The notes beneath the pieces are model-generated. The model worked only from the letters and a program-made list of their open reading frames with translations, searched no databases and was not told the origin of the DNA. A stretch of 64,000 bases of DNA, from positions 37,977,733-38,041,732 of the forward strand of contig NC_068571.1 of assembly GCF_025698545.1 (NCBI RefSeq), in the 5' to 3' direction. Within the stretch, counting starts at the first letter, position 1. Every line of letters starts with the position of its first letter. Positions 49,493-60,752 of the stretch are shown here, piece by piece. Source of the stretch: Gossypium raimondii (Eukaryota; Streptophyta; Magnoliopsida; Malvales; Malvaceae). A program made the position numbers and the translations under genes.

Positions 49493-50984
49493 TATTGGGG
49501 GGTATGGCTTTTGAGTGCAAGTGGTGACGGATTGATTATGAATATTGGGAAGCTTGTGGGATTGTATGATCGTAAGATTTGAGTGGATAAAGTGGGCTGT
49601 CCTTTACCTTGTTGACTGATAATCCTATACACCAATTGGATTATGCTTTTATATATACTAGTATTATATTTTACAATTTTTATTTTATTAACACTAAAAA
49701 TTAATTTTAAAATAAATTTAATTAAATTATGATTATTTTAGATCTTTTATTAGAAAAATTAAATGTATTATAATTATTTAAGATTAGATAAGATTTCAAA
49801 TCAACAAGTAAATTAATGTTTTAAATATATTTTTGAAATTAAACAAATTTATATTTTGGTAGGATATGAACATTTAATATTCTCAATCCACCTACAATTA
49901 ACTATTTAAATGCATTAACATGAAAAAATAGTTGCGGTTTTGGTATTATGTTCATACTATCGATTGTTTGTTTTGTATTCATGTAATGCGACGGCTCTAT
50001 ATGAATTAACCGTTTTTACCATGAAGAACAAAAAGCAGAGGAAAACATTTTTTTTAATTGAGCTACAGTAATTAAAAGGAAAGTTTTAGTAACTTTTGGT
50101 GTTTTATTGTGAATGAAAATTAGGAAAGAAGAAAAAAATTCTATTTCGGCCATAAATTTAATTAGGTTCATACTCATTTATTTAACCATCAATTTTTGGT
50201 AGTTGAATTGTGTTCTTACAGATAATAACTTTCTTAGCAAGCAACAAATACATTTTGAGTAAATGAATTTTTTTTTTTTTTTTAAAAAGGAGGCAGTAGC
50301 TTTGAAGGAGTAAAATTGATGTGTAGTTAAAATCAATTACATGCTAATTTTGACAACTCAGACGGGGTTTATTATTATCCGGCTGGTGCCGGTAATTAAT
50401 TTTAATTTCAATTTTGGTGCAAATATATTTACTTTTTTTTAACTTTTACCTAAACGTAAACATATATAGTTTTTATCTTTCGGTATATGTAAATATTATA
50501 AGATTTGTGTATATATATATATAATAAACAAAAATTAAAATAAAATTAGTTAGATTTGATTCCTAAATCAATTTATATGATAGTGGGGTAATGACATGGC
50601 AATTAAATTAACATGTTATATATTATAATTAAATTAAGTTAATAGTGTGGCTCATAATTATAGGGGTAATAATTAAGGAAACATTTGCAACTTAAGGAAT
50701 TAACCTAGAACTAAAAGTTTCTTAAAATACTCATGTTACTTGCTTTATAAATGGTATATGCATGTATGCTATATAATAACAAATATTTAATAAATCATTT
50801 ATTTTATCTATGAACTAAAAATATTGCACTAAATATGGTAATTTGAAGTATTTAAATTCCAAATTTGTAACTTTTTTAATGTTACAAGAAAGAAACTAAC
50901 ATCATATCATAAATATTTTATTTTAAGTGACTATTCTATGCCATTCTTTTTTTAAATGTATAATACTTAGAATTATCCATAACT
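49493..50984. other. PSAO upstream region, then gene-free AT-rich DNA
   Basis: On the minus strand, within 170 bases of the PSAO start, there is a CCAATTGG motif (about 49632-49639), GATAA-type motifs (about 49580 and 49618), and a TATATATAAAA run (49647-49657). These are candidates for a light-regulated promoter but are unproven. Beyond about 49660 the sequence is AT-rich, with a T-run at 50269-50283 and no gene. Confidence 0.4.
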
Positions 50985-51420
50985 TACCATCAACAGGTTT
51001 GGTGAAACTTAACACTGAAAGAGGTTTCTCTCCTCAAAAATCCTATACTGCAATAAAGGGGTGTTTTGAAATCAAGATGGAACCTAGTTATTTTGGCTTT
51101 ACAATGATAGTTGGCAAATCAGGAAATTTTCAAACCGAGGCAAGGGCGATCTATGAGGGACTTTCTATTGAATAGAATGAAGTGGAAAGTGACAATATCA
51201 TTCTGATTGATATTATTACCAACGGTTATGTAGTGGATAATAGCCTTTCAGAGGTACGACTCATCCACTCTCTACTTATGAATGGACAGCAAGTTAGATT
51301 CCAACATATTTCAAGGGATCAAAATAAGATTGCGAATTACTTGGCGAAAATGGCTACTGGAGATTTAAATACGGTTTGTACTTTTAAAGAATCTCCAATG
51401 AGTTTCGAGCATGCTGATAC
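50985..51420 (+). pseudogene. RNase H-like domain fragment of a retroelement (RVT_3 type)
   Basis: The frame of 50927 reads TGLVKLNTERGF, then SGNFQTEARAIYEGLSIE, a TAG at 51173-51175, and VESDNIILIDIITNG, SEVRLIHSLLMNGQQVRFQHI, DQNKIANYLAKMA. This is the plant RNase H-like domain with the E, D and HxxRxxNxxAD-type motifs degenerated (DQNKIANYLA). The stop sits where Trp is usual. It lies immediately downstream of the F-box gene's 3' end on the other strand. Confidence 0.75.
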
Positions 51421-51760
51421 CAATATATATATAATATTTGTAATACAAGGTAGAATGAAACGTGAACATGATTATAAATTTAATCAGAAACATCCATTTG
51501 GCGTCAAAACGAAATATTGGTACCAAACCCTTAGAATCTAAGGAAGAAATATTGTGGTGCAGCGAGGAGCGAGCAGTCCAAGTAAGCCCGATTATTAAAT
51601 GCACAAAACTCATTGAGAGCAACATCCATTTTGAATTGCAGTCGGTCAAATTAATCATAAATAATTAATTTCATGAACTTTGGATATGGTAAAAATTTAT
51701 ACATTTGACTGTCAAATTTGAATTTCATATTTTACTATACAGTAAATATTGGTGTTGTTT
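51421..51760. other. 3' flank of the F-box gene
   Basis: AT-rich, no gene. Minus-strand transcripts of the F-box gene should end here; no clean AATAAA was picked. Confidence 0.4.
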
Positions 51761-52786
51761 TCACTTGAACAATATAGCCGACCAAAAGGAAACAAAACCC
51801 ACGACGCCAACCGTAATGCACACCAAATCCAATACCCTCTCTTTCCTTTGATTCTCTTCTTTCCTCTCCCTTTTCCTCTCTTGGAATTCCTCGAATTTTC
51901 CCTTCCCTTCATTTCCCTCCCCTCCTTTCCTCCTCCCCTGCTCTATCACCCCTTCCAAAATGACTAAACTGTCCTTCCCATTCAACCCTTTCCCTTCCAT
52001 GTCCTCCATTACCATGCACACTTCCCTCACGTGCATTTCCCCTCCTTCTTTTCCGCAGCACGTGACCACTACCCCACACTCTACCAACTCTCTGGATGAT
52101 CCTCGCCCTTCATCTCCTGCTGTCACTGTCCCAAACCGCACCTGCACATCACCTGTCAACCAGTGCCGCTGCACCGAAACCGCTCTCCTACTCGACACAT
52201 TCACCGCCTTCTTCCGGGTCGGGTTAATAACGATCCAGCTTAAACTCAAGTTCTCTTCCAAATGTTGCAGCCAGGCTTCATCTTGACTGCCACCGAGATA
52301 CCTTACCGGCGTCGAAGCCGAATCTTTCGGGTCAAGTAAATCCACCCGGAACGGGGAACACAAAAACCAGCTGCTTGACGTGTCCAATTCTTCGACTTTA
52401 GAATAAATAATCTGGTTTTGATAGTAAACATCAACGGCGAAGATTAATTCCGTTGGCAGAGTGCAAGAGTTGACGTCCAGCTTCAACGGTTGGAGATCGG
52501 GGAAGGGGAAAGAATCGGAGAAGAAGGAGCGGTGGCCGGAGGGGAAAGTAGAGATGATTTGTTGAAGACGTGGATGGTTGAGGGACGGCCAAGTGGAAGA
52601 ACAAATGTTAAACCAGAGAATATCATGGGTGGAGAGGGCGTGTAATTGAGAGGAAACGCAGGCGAGGGAGGCGAGGGAAGGGCCGTCGAGTAGGGCGAGG
52701 ATGTGGGATTGGAAGATGTCAGGATGGAGGGCGGAGATTGGGGTGATGCCGCCTTGATGAAGGGGCAGGGATGTTGTGGAATTCAT
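51761..52786 (-). CDS. F-box protein (At2g27310/At2g36090 type)
   Basis: A single-exon gene of 341 residues. An F-box occupies about 14-62: ISALHPDIFQSHILALLDGP, SLASLACVSSQLHALS and DILWFNICSSTWPSL. The middle contains DVYYQNQIIYSKVEELDTSSS and SLSWIVINPTRKKAVNVSSRR, as in the At2g27310 group. A basic, Glu-rich stretch near 290-317 is followed by a hydrophobic C-terminus (VLDLVCITVGVVGFVSFWSA), a likely single membrane span. F-box proteins bring substrates to SCF ubiquitin ligases through SKP1; the substrate is unknown. The start MNSTTSLPLHQGG is the first ATG ahead of the F-box. The plus-strand ORFs over it are shadows. Confidence 0.92.
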   Translation of the reverse strand: MNSTTSLPLHQGGITPISALHPDIFQSHILALLDGPSLASLACVSSQLHALSTHDILWFNICSSTWPSLNHPRLQQIISTFPSGHRSFFSDSFPFPDLQPLKLDVNSCTLPTELIFAVDVYYQNQIIYSKVEELDTSSSWFLCSPFRVDLLDPKDSASTPVRYLGGSQDEAWLQHLEENLSLSWIVINPTRKKAVNVSSRRAVSVQRHWLTGDVQVRFGTVTAGDEGRGSSRELVECGVVVTCCGKEGGEMHVREVCMVMEDMEGKGLNGKDSLVILEGVIEQGRRKGGEGNEGKGKFEEFQERKRERKEENQRKERVLDLVCITVGVVGFVSFWSAILFK

Positions 52787-54399
52787 TTTGTTGTTTTAAG
52801 GCAGAGAGAGGGGAATTGGGTTTTATAGGGGGATTCAATTCCCAAATTTCTCTTCTCCATTCAAATAATGGAAATTTTGAATATGTCAACGTCTTCCATA
52901 TCTTAGGTAAATAAATAAAATTTACAAAGGATAAGACAGGCAGGTGGCAGAAGCAAAACCCTGCTGGGTTGACTACAAGAGGTAGAAGACGGGATAAGAA
53001 GTCTTGAGCGACTGCTGAATTAAATTACATTCTTTTTTTGAAAAGAAGGATTTTCATTTTTATTCAAATAAAGTTATTTATATTTATATCTCCACTACCA
53101 CTGTTCTGTAACTAAAGTAAAAGGGTTTTAATTTTCCCATTTTCTTTTGACCAACTCTTCTTTTTCAATCCATGCGTGCTGCTTTGTCCAATTTCACAAT
53201 TATTAGATGTAACGGGAAACAGTATCAACATGGTTCCATCTTTTTCACATATAATATATATTCCAATCGCTTTTGCATTTCCTCTTCTCTTCTTCTACTT
53301 TTTCTTATTATTATTCGAGTTTTTTTTTTTTTTTTTTTGAAATATGAAATTTGATTTAATACTTTAGTTTTAATTTATATTTTAGAATTAATTTTATGAA
53401 AGTTAATTGCTAATATTATTAAGCTTGAATTTTTCATAAATTTTTTAATAGAATAAATTTAGTGTGAATTGCGAATCTGTTTAATTTTACATTTATTGTA
53501 GATTTGATGAAAATTCAGAACTAATTATGAATTTTCATCAAATCAACTCTAAAACTCAATTAGACATTCAAATACTAAAATATATAACTTTTATCTAAGT
53601 ACAAGTGATCAGGAGAACAAAAATAACGCAGTACCTTATTAGAAAAAGTGTCAAACTCAAATATCAAATTATGTATTAAACATTTTCTATAATATTATAT
53701 TTATTTAAGAAGAAAATGTTTTTTTTTTGGGTTTAAGCAATTAATTGATAAAGATTTGATGAAACTAATTAGTGGGAGACAAACCAATTTGTCAAAGACA
53801 TAAAAAAAATAATAATATAAAATGTGGAAAAGAGGTGTGATTAATTAACCCTCTTTAGAGTCGACAAAGAACCCTATCTTTGTTCAGCTAAACCTTTGAA
53901 TTTTATTGGGTTTTGTTCCGGAGAATCATCAACAACTGGTTATTAAAAAAGTATTCTGGAATTAATTTGAAAGTTCATATATACAACTAACTAAATTAAA
54001 TTAACCAAAATCTCCGAAGAAATTAGATACTTGGGGGGTGGTTGAAGATAATTAAGGCGACGAATGCACTTGAGAGTAGACTTTAAGTTTTCAAGTGGTT
54101 GACAATGAAAGCAGCCGCCGTGCTGGAACCATCAACCCTCTCAAAAGGGGTTGTTTGATTTACATCACCCTTTTTCAAATCATTCAGCTCCTTGCAACAT
54201 TTCCCATTTCATAAAAGTCGTTGCAATATTTCTCTATTTTATATTTTGACTTTAGCTAACATAATAGATCAATATGAGATAGGTTAAAATCAAATCATGA
54301 AAATAAAATGCATTAAATTTTTGTTTTCATTGTAATAATATGAGGGAAAAATTATTTGATATGAGAGTATCAAGATAATTTATTATAAACAATGATTTT
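52787..54399. other. Gene-free stretch
   Basis: Includes the F-box gene promoter side (52787 onward), T-runs at about 53320-53338 and 53720, and AT-rich DNA. The missing 3' exons of the OTLD1-like gene would be expected here but were not found. Confidence 0.55.
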
Positions 54400-54497
54400 A
54401 AAATTGAATAAGTGGTTAAATTAATCATGCCACGTTCATTCAGTTCAATTAAATAAATCATTAAAAATAAAAAAATTCTAAACAAATACCTCAACCA
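54400..54497. mobile_element. Possible MITE relic at the OTLD1-like break
   Basis: The wording TTCAGTTCAATTAAATAAATCATTAAAAATAAAAAAATT ... CTCAACCAGTTT is close to the MITE in the nitrilase intron (CCAGTTCGATTAAAAAATCACTAAAAATAAAAAAATAG ... CTGGTTCAACC). It abuts the last recognisable OTLD1-like codons, so the break could come from an insertion or deletion event. Ends are not defined. Confidence 0.4.
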
Positions 54498-57279
54498 GTT
54501 TGATAGCTTCCATGAAATATGTTGATAGGTTCTGCATCAAATAAATTTTGGTTCATTCAAGGTAAGAAGATGGTAAAAGAAAAAAAAACAAACTAAATCA
54601 ATATTAGAAACATCAACCAAGGATATCAGCTATGCTGTAGGAGTAGATATGAATAGGTCTGTTATACATTTCTGATAAGGCTTGAATCTCCACATTGCTC
54701 CCATACACCTACATTCCCAGATACAAGAAATCGATGCTTTAACCATAATACAAAAATGCATGGTTAGTATTTTTCAAATTTGATTAATTGAAACACTTGT
54801 AATCTTGGCTATGCAATAATCCACAGATCAAAATATGAGTAATAATCCACTCCGAGATTGAAATATATCTATATGCATATGATGCTAAAACCAGTTTCAC
54901 ATAAGAACATTAAAGATCGTATAAAAAGTTATAGCCTCTTTATACCTTATCTCTTCTTTTCCTCTTACAATAAGATGTAAAGCCTTCTGTTATAAACTGA
55001 GAAAAGTGATCTCTCTCTCGCTCCTGGATGAACATATAAAGGTAAAGCATACATCAGAGAATACTCCAAATTATGTCATTCAAGCACCTCAAAACTAAAT
55101 ATATGAACACCCCAAAAAAGGAAAACATAAAAAGAAAATGAAATCATATAATCCTTTGAAACAAACTAAAAACATTACAATGATCCAAAACAGCGCATGG
55201 ATATGTTTAACCACATCCAAATATTCAATTTAGCTTATAGACAATAACTAGTAGAAAACATGCCAACCCAAACAAAGAGACAAGACAATCCCGTGATCTT
55301 AGTGCCAACAACAGTACTATCCTATAAGGGGTTTGGTGAACATGTTCTCAAGGAACATTTCAACATGTTACAAAAGATTCAACATGTTACAAGAGGATGT
55401 ATGCCAAAGATGTCTCATCTCAGGTGCATTTCAATGAACCCAGTTACTTTCATACATCCTCAAAACCTAAGCTTTGATCGTACTCATCAGACAGATTGAA
55501 GGCAGAGACAATCCTATATTACCAAACATATAAAGAAAGTTCTATGACCTCCCTAGAAAGCCAAACCTCTATCCTCTAATTATGCTCAAAACTCTAAGCT
55601 AATTAATCACACTATAATCATATAACAGAATTTATGGCACGGTACTTTGATCTTTTTTTTTTTTTTAATTTACTGGAGTAAAACGGGAATATTTAGCCTT
55701 CTTTTTTACTTTTGGCATGCCAGATAAATGAAACCTTAACTCTCTACTCATCTTTTTTCTTTGATTTTCTACTCATCTCCCACATCTTGGAAATACGTAT
55801 CTCCTCACCATGCAGTTAACTAAACTTATAATCCCATGCAGATAAATACATTATTAGAAAACTCCTTCAGCAGCTATCATTGGACTCTATTTCCAAACAA
55901 AAAGAAACAGCAATCACCAAATTACATGTTCTCTTTTCTCGGAATAATTCAAGGTTTTCTTTTTTTAAGGGAACATTCACCAAACTGTTCCACTCAGTTT
56001 AAAATTAACATGCGTCTTAGGTCAACCATCTAGGACCTACAACGCAGCAATAACATCCTATGGTTCATTATGTTTCAAAAACAGGATTCAAGTATGAGAT
56101 ATTAATACCATGTAATCAATGCACATTTGATGAACCAAATGATAAGCTTCAAAGTCCCCATGCACTTGATCAGCAACAGCTCGGAAGAGGCAGTTCCCAT
56201 CTTCTAGCATCCGTTTGACTTCTAAACCTTTTGCTAGTCTAATATCAATTTCAAATTGCCGCTCCCTTTCCTGGATCAGATACAGCAAACCAGCAGAAGT
56301 TAATCTGACGTTTAAAAAAAATACCCCAAGCATTAACTTCAGGTCAAACTTTTTCAGCAGGAATACTAAACCTACAGAACATTCTTCAAACAAGATAAAC
56401 AATATAATTTAAAAATTCAGCATAAAAACCTTACGATACAAATGGATAAATAATACCGCTTAAAGTAAACCAGGGCAATCATTCAAAAAAGAAACAGTAC
56501 AATAGCATAAAATGATAATACTTATTGCATGCCAATTATATGAAAATTTCCATACTAGATGATTTTCCACCATAAGAAAATGAAGTATGAAACACAGGAT
56601 TTGATTATCCAGAATAAAGAACTTACGGCATCACCATAGGAGGATACAAAGCATGGGCTTTGCTCATCAGCACTATTGTAACCCTCATTCTCACCATGAG
56701 ATCTAGGAGAAGAAGGCCATGACTCAGATGGTGAGGTTCTCGTAGAAACGATGGGCCAGGCAACAGCTCTTCTAGATGATCCAGCACGAACAGGATTTGG
56801 GCTTCCTGAGGCAAATCTTCTTGAATTTAAGTTTTCTGATGAAGGTTTAGGTGGTGGAGCAGGAGGTGGAGGAGGATGAGAACTTCTGCTGCCAATTGGG
56901 GAGGGGTCACCACTTGAACCTTCGGTTTCAGAAGCAACTTTTTCACCTGAATCATTCATCATATCACATGAACCCAAGGCAGCAAGAGTGTTCACTTTCT
57001 CAGCCTCAGCAATTGCATCACTTGAAGTTCCATTCCGATCATTTCGCAAATTTTCTACCAAAGGATCATCTTTCACACCCTTATTCTCACTACTCCTGGA
57101 ACACTCTAAATGCTCATCTGAAGCAACTAGTTCTGACACTTCCTCATTAACCTCCCCATCTTTTGCAGCTGAAGGAACTTGATGAGTAGAAAAAGCAGAT
57201 GGTCCGGGCAAGGAAGAAGAGCGGCTCAGATTCAAAGAAGAGCTGCCAGTGGAACCTCTTTGAACCAAATGCAAGTCAT
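54497..57279 (-). pseudogene. OTLD1-like OTU deubiquitinase gene, truncated and frameshifted
   Basis: Minus-strand exons: 56627-57279, 56109-56270, 54946-55023, about 54631-54708, and 54497-54531. The first encodes the Ser-rich N-terminus with SRRAVAWPIVSTRTSPSES and GENEGYNSADEQ; the second has ERERQFEIDIR and the OTU Asp/Cys box MLEDGNCLFRAVADQV; the third ERERDHFSQFITEGFTSYCK; the fourth VYGSNVEIQALSEMYNRP; the fifth EPINIFHGSYQT, then a stop. The family (Arabidopsis OTLD1, At2g27350) continues with the catalytic His region and a long C-terminus, which are absent. Near the start, the ATG at 57277-57279 gives MTCI and then the frame shifts by one base within a T-run relative to the VQRGS frame. 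The fourth intron donor is not GT at the expected place. A functional OTLD1 removes ubiquitin from histones; this copy cannot be assumed active. Confidence 0.85.
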
Positions 57280-58384
57280 AGCTTTTGATGATAACTATTC
57301 TCAGTGAGATACTCTGTCCTAATTCTTCCCTTCAAAACCCCTTAAATTTAGAAATTCAAAACCCTACTCATAGGTTTGTCACGAGTTCTTGCCTTGGGCA
57401 CAGTAACGCCAATCCCTTGGCTGAAGGATTTCTTCCAGCCCAGCACGTTCACCTCATCGCGAAACAATCTCTGCATTGCCCTAACAAGTCTCATGAGACC
57501 CAGACCTCGAACTTTAAACAATAAAACCCTCAAATTACTCAAAATATTGTACCCAGAAAAATTCCCAAAAATTTCACCTTCACTAGCCCAAGCTGCAACC
57601 AACAACCATCCAAAATTTCCAAGAAAAATATCAACCAAAGACTGAAAACTTTATCAGCCAAGAACATTGTTTGGTTTCCAAGACAAGGTAGGAAATTTTA
57701 AGATCATCTTATGAACCAAAAACCCTTTGTTACATACCACATAATTGAAGTAAATAAGAAAAAAAAAAAAAACAAGGGTTCATTGAAAGGGAGGGACCTA
57801 ATAAACTAACTTGACTTCCTGGTTAAAACCAAAATGTTGTCTAAAATTAAAATACTCGAAAGCTTCTCGTTTCTTTATATTTTCCTACCATTTCTTAGAC
57901 CAATCAAGCAGGCAAAATGGCAACAACATAATAAAATAAACTCCAAAACAGAAAATAATCAAATACCCCACCAACGACCAAGAAAGACCCAGAAGTCAAA
58001 AACCGAATAATATTTTTTTTAGAGAGAGAGATGCAATATAACCATTAAAAAGTAGAAACCCAACTTTGACTGAGCAAGAAATAAAAGGAAAAGGGAAAAA
58101 TCACCTGCAAAGGAAGGAGGAGAGGAAGTTTGGAGACCCAGCTGAAATTTGCAAAACAAGAGATGAATACAAAAAAATAAAAAGGGGGGGGGGGAGGGGT
58201 ATTAGGTCGTATGTTAGGGTTTTTGAATAAAGGCGAGGCCGAAAAGAAGATAACTTGAAGGCAAAGGAGAGTACTTAGCGAGAGAAAAGAGAGAGGAAGA
58301 AAGCAAACAAAGGAAAAATGGAAATTGAAAATGTTGTTTCTTCTTTTATAGATAGAGAGAGAAAATGGGATAGAAGATTAGTAA
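57280..58384 (-). promoter_or_regulatory. 5' UTR intron and proximal promoter of the OTLD1-like gene
   Basis: On the minus strand, CCTTTGCAG followed by GTGATTTTTCCC at 58105/58104 is a plausible splice donor of a 5' UTR exon, and TTTTCAG at about 57641 a plausible acceptor; the enclosed 460 bases would be a leader intron. Above 58105 are a polyC/G tract (58186-58196) and CT/GA-rich stretches typical of plant leaders and proximal promoters. The ORF 57348-57638 lies in this leader and is not supported as a gene. Confidence 0.5.
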
Positions 58385-58499
58385 GGGCTAGTTCTTCAAC
58401 CCGGTGGAGAAGCACTTTTACACCCAAAAGTGCTTTTGGGTGAAAAGCAATGAAGAATACACCCAAAAGTGCTTCTAAGCTGCTGTTTTACTTTTTTAG

Positions 58500-58708
58500 C
58501 CACACACAAATTGGTTCTTTGCTCTCATCTCTTCTCTCATTGCTGGTTTTTTGTTCTCTGCTGCTTCTTTGATCCTCTGCTGGTGCTGGTTCTTTGTTCT
58601 TCTGCTAGTGCTGGTGCTGGTTCTTTGTTCCTCTGCTGGTGCTGGTTTTTTGTTCCTCTGCTGGTTATTTGTTCCTCTGCTGGTGCTTTGTTCCTCTTCT
58701 CCACCACC
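58500..58708 (+). repeat. Tandem repeats in the transposon leader
   Basis: Units of the type GTTCTTTGTTCCTCTGCTGGTGCTG recur about seven times with small changes (GTTCTTTG, GTTTTTTG, GTTATTTG). The segment ends in a GT-AG-compatible donor at CACCACCG/GTGAGT. It is probably a noncoding 5' exon of the Harbinger ORF1 transcript; the Cys/Leu-rich ORFs are by-products. Confidence 0.65.
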
Positions 58709-58862
58709 GGTGAGTTTATCTTTTTTTCGTAGGATGAGTTTTGTTGCCTGAACTTTTATGCATGATGAAACAGATGGTATTGGCTGCTAAGATAATGGAC
58801 AAAACAAATGATGTTAGCATAGGGTTTCTGGAATCAAAACCCAAACCGAATTAAAGGACTAC

Positions 58863-59492
58863 CTTCTTAGCATCAGGATCTGGAATTTCTTTTGGAATGT
58901 CATCATAACCCTATAGTAATCAAAGACGAGATTATTTTGCCCATGCCCTTTCAGGAAGTATATATAAAGTAGCATAAGAGAATGAGGGGGCAAGGTTACT
59001 ACCTCAGGCTTCTTGTCTTCGGGATCAGGGATGTATTCCTTGTCATCCCAATCTTCAAGCTGTCCATGAAGCAATATACTTAAGTTGTATTCAAAATTCA
59101 TATGAGAACAAAATAAGCCAAAATGACATTAATTTAGATCAGGTTTGACCAATTACGGTTAACTACCTTCTTGGCCTCAGGATCCTTTATTTTCTTAGGT
59201 GGGAGAAGATCCCAATCAGTGTACAAGCTACCAGTTTGTTTCTCAACATTGTCAACAAGGATACTGTAGGTAGCATAGAACCTGTAGTCTTATCTTTGTT
59301 GTTGACTTCTGGGAACTCAGCTGAAATAGCATAGAACCTGTAGTCTTCACTAGTTTGAATACCTATACGAAACACAAAGCCATCAGTAAGTAACTAGAAA
59401 CAAGAAATTAAAAGACACCTTTTACGAGTATCCAGAATGTTACCTTTGTCGTTAGGATCTCCATTCCATTTCCCAGAAGTGTAATTCCACTC
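58863..59492 (-). pseudogene. Captured calreticulin exons (CRT1/2 type)
   Basis: Minus-strand exons, each with usable AG and GT borders: 59444-59492 (EWNYTSGKWNGDPNDK), 59167-59362 (GIQTSEDYRFYAISAEFPE, then after a break [20 protein letters not shown] and [12 protein letters not shown]), 59003-59059 (LEDWDDKEYIPDPEDKKPE) and 58863-58910 (GYDDIPKEIPDPDAKK). These are the N-domain start and P-domain repeats of calreticulin, the ER calcium-binding lectin chaperone. The large central part of the N-domain is missing. The junction carries a 21-base direct repeat (59271-59291 and 59327-59347) and shifts the frame. Introns are kept, so the copying was from genomic DNA. No signal peptide or HDEL end is present. 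Confidence 0.92.
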
Positions 59493-59597
59493 CTGAAGCT
59501 AAGTAATAGACAATCCAAAACATTAGCAGAAAAAGGTTGGGGAAGATACAAGAGAAAGATTATTAAGAAACATATCTTCTACTGAAATGGAGCATAC

Positions 59598-59642
59598 CTG
59601 GTACATAATTTCTTCTGCCTCTAGGCACATGGCTTCAAATTT
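59598..59642 (-). pseudogene. Unidentified 45-base exon in the captured segment
   Basis: Between CATCAG and GTATGC splice-like borders, 45 bases read KFEAMCLEAEEIMYQ in phase 0. It lies upstream of the calreticulin exons in the same orientation but does not belong to calreticulin as I know it. Its source gene is not recognised. Confidence 0.5.
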
Positions 59643-60119
59643 CTGATGTACATGACCAACCCAAGTTATACTTTTAAAATCCATAATGACCATCAATCAA
59701 CCTTAGCAGAACAGCAGTTGGATTTCTTCCACTGTCTTCTGTTTGCAATTACCTCTAAACGCTTATCTGAACATAAGTAGATTTAAATTACTAATCTCTT
59801 ACAAGAACAGAACCAACATTTTAGGAAGCAAAGTTTAGACACACACACACACATATCATATCCAATACCAGGAAACATGTATAATATGAAACATCAATTC
59901 TATAGATGCAATCAATGGTAAAAATGACACACATAGTAAAAAAACTTATACATATCAAACCCTTAAAAGAAAGTCGTAAAAGAGAGAATAAAAACCTAAC
60001 CTTGAAGGGGTTTATGAACGAAAAAGGATCTAAGTGTAGTGAAAGACAAACGCAGTTTAAACAACCAAAAGAACAAAAAAGATCTGGGGAATTTTTTTTT
60101 TTCTCTTAATTCTGATATG

Positions 60120-60440
60120 AAGATTACCTTTTGGTTCCTTTCTCACTTTCCTTAAATAAATTTCAGTTTTTCTGGGTTTTTCTTGAAAGATTTCCGTGTG
60201 CATGTTCACTTTTTATCCATTTTTGGTCAAAGAGTTTTTACGGGCAGGTATGAGGAGAGTGAAAAGAGCGAGAGATAATGAGAAGAAGAGACCATTTGAG
60301 AAGAAAAAGGCTGAAAGAAAGGCTTCCGTTTGGATCATCAAATAAAAATAAAAATAAGAAAACTGCCCCTAATCTCTTTGCAATCAGTAACCGAGAACTG
60401 AAGAGACTGTTGAGTCTTTAACTTTCTGTATTTGTATAAC
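60120..60440 (-). other. Leader-like sequence of a captured gene
   Basis: On the minus strand, pyrimidine-rich DNA with TTCTTCTCAAATGG and CTCGCTCTTTTCACTCTCC is followed by GGAACCAAAAG/GTAATC, a plausible donor at about 60128. This has the look of a 5' UTR exon and proximal promoter captured with the unknown exon at 59598. This is weak inference. Confidence 0.35.
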
Positions 60441-60752
60441 TTAACCTTCAACAAGCGCGGGTAGCCTTTCTTTTACTGGCAATTTATTTATTTCTCAAAA
60501 TATATATGGTATATTAAATTGTTGAGTTTTAGTGAAAATTTTGCTGCCCAAGTTTCCATTTCTATGTGGGGTTTTCTTTTGTTTATTCTTTCTCAAACTA
60601 GTTCCTGATATTTAACCTTACTTTTATATGCGCCATTTAAGTTATATCATTAATCAATTTCTTGGATTACTTCATTATTATCATTATATACACATCTAAA
60701 CATATATACTTATGTGACATTTTATTTTCTTGACTGTTTGTATACACAATAG

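Noticed and set aside
52000-52286. Plus-strand 108-residue ORF
   Set aside because: It is the antisense shadow of the F-box gene.
57272-57274. TTG as the start of the OTLD1-like protein
   Set aside because: Plants rarely start at TTG, and the ATG five bases upstream matches the family's MT-I start except for a one-base shift, so a frameshift explains the data better.
57348-57638. 96-residue minus-strand ORF above the OTLD1-like start
   Set aside because: It lies in the apparent leader exon, has no recognised domain, and is bounded by a likely acceptor.
58469-58751. Cys/Leu/Phe-rich ORFs
   Set aside because: They arise from the tandem GTTCTTTGTTCCTCTGCTGG repeat in two frames.
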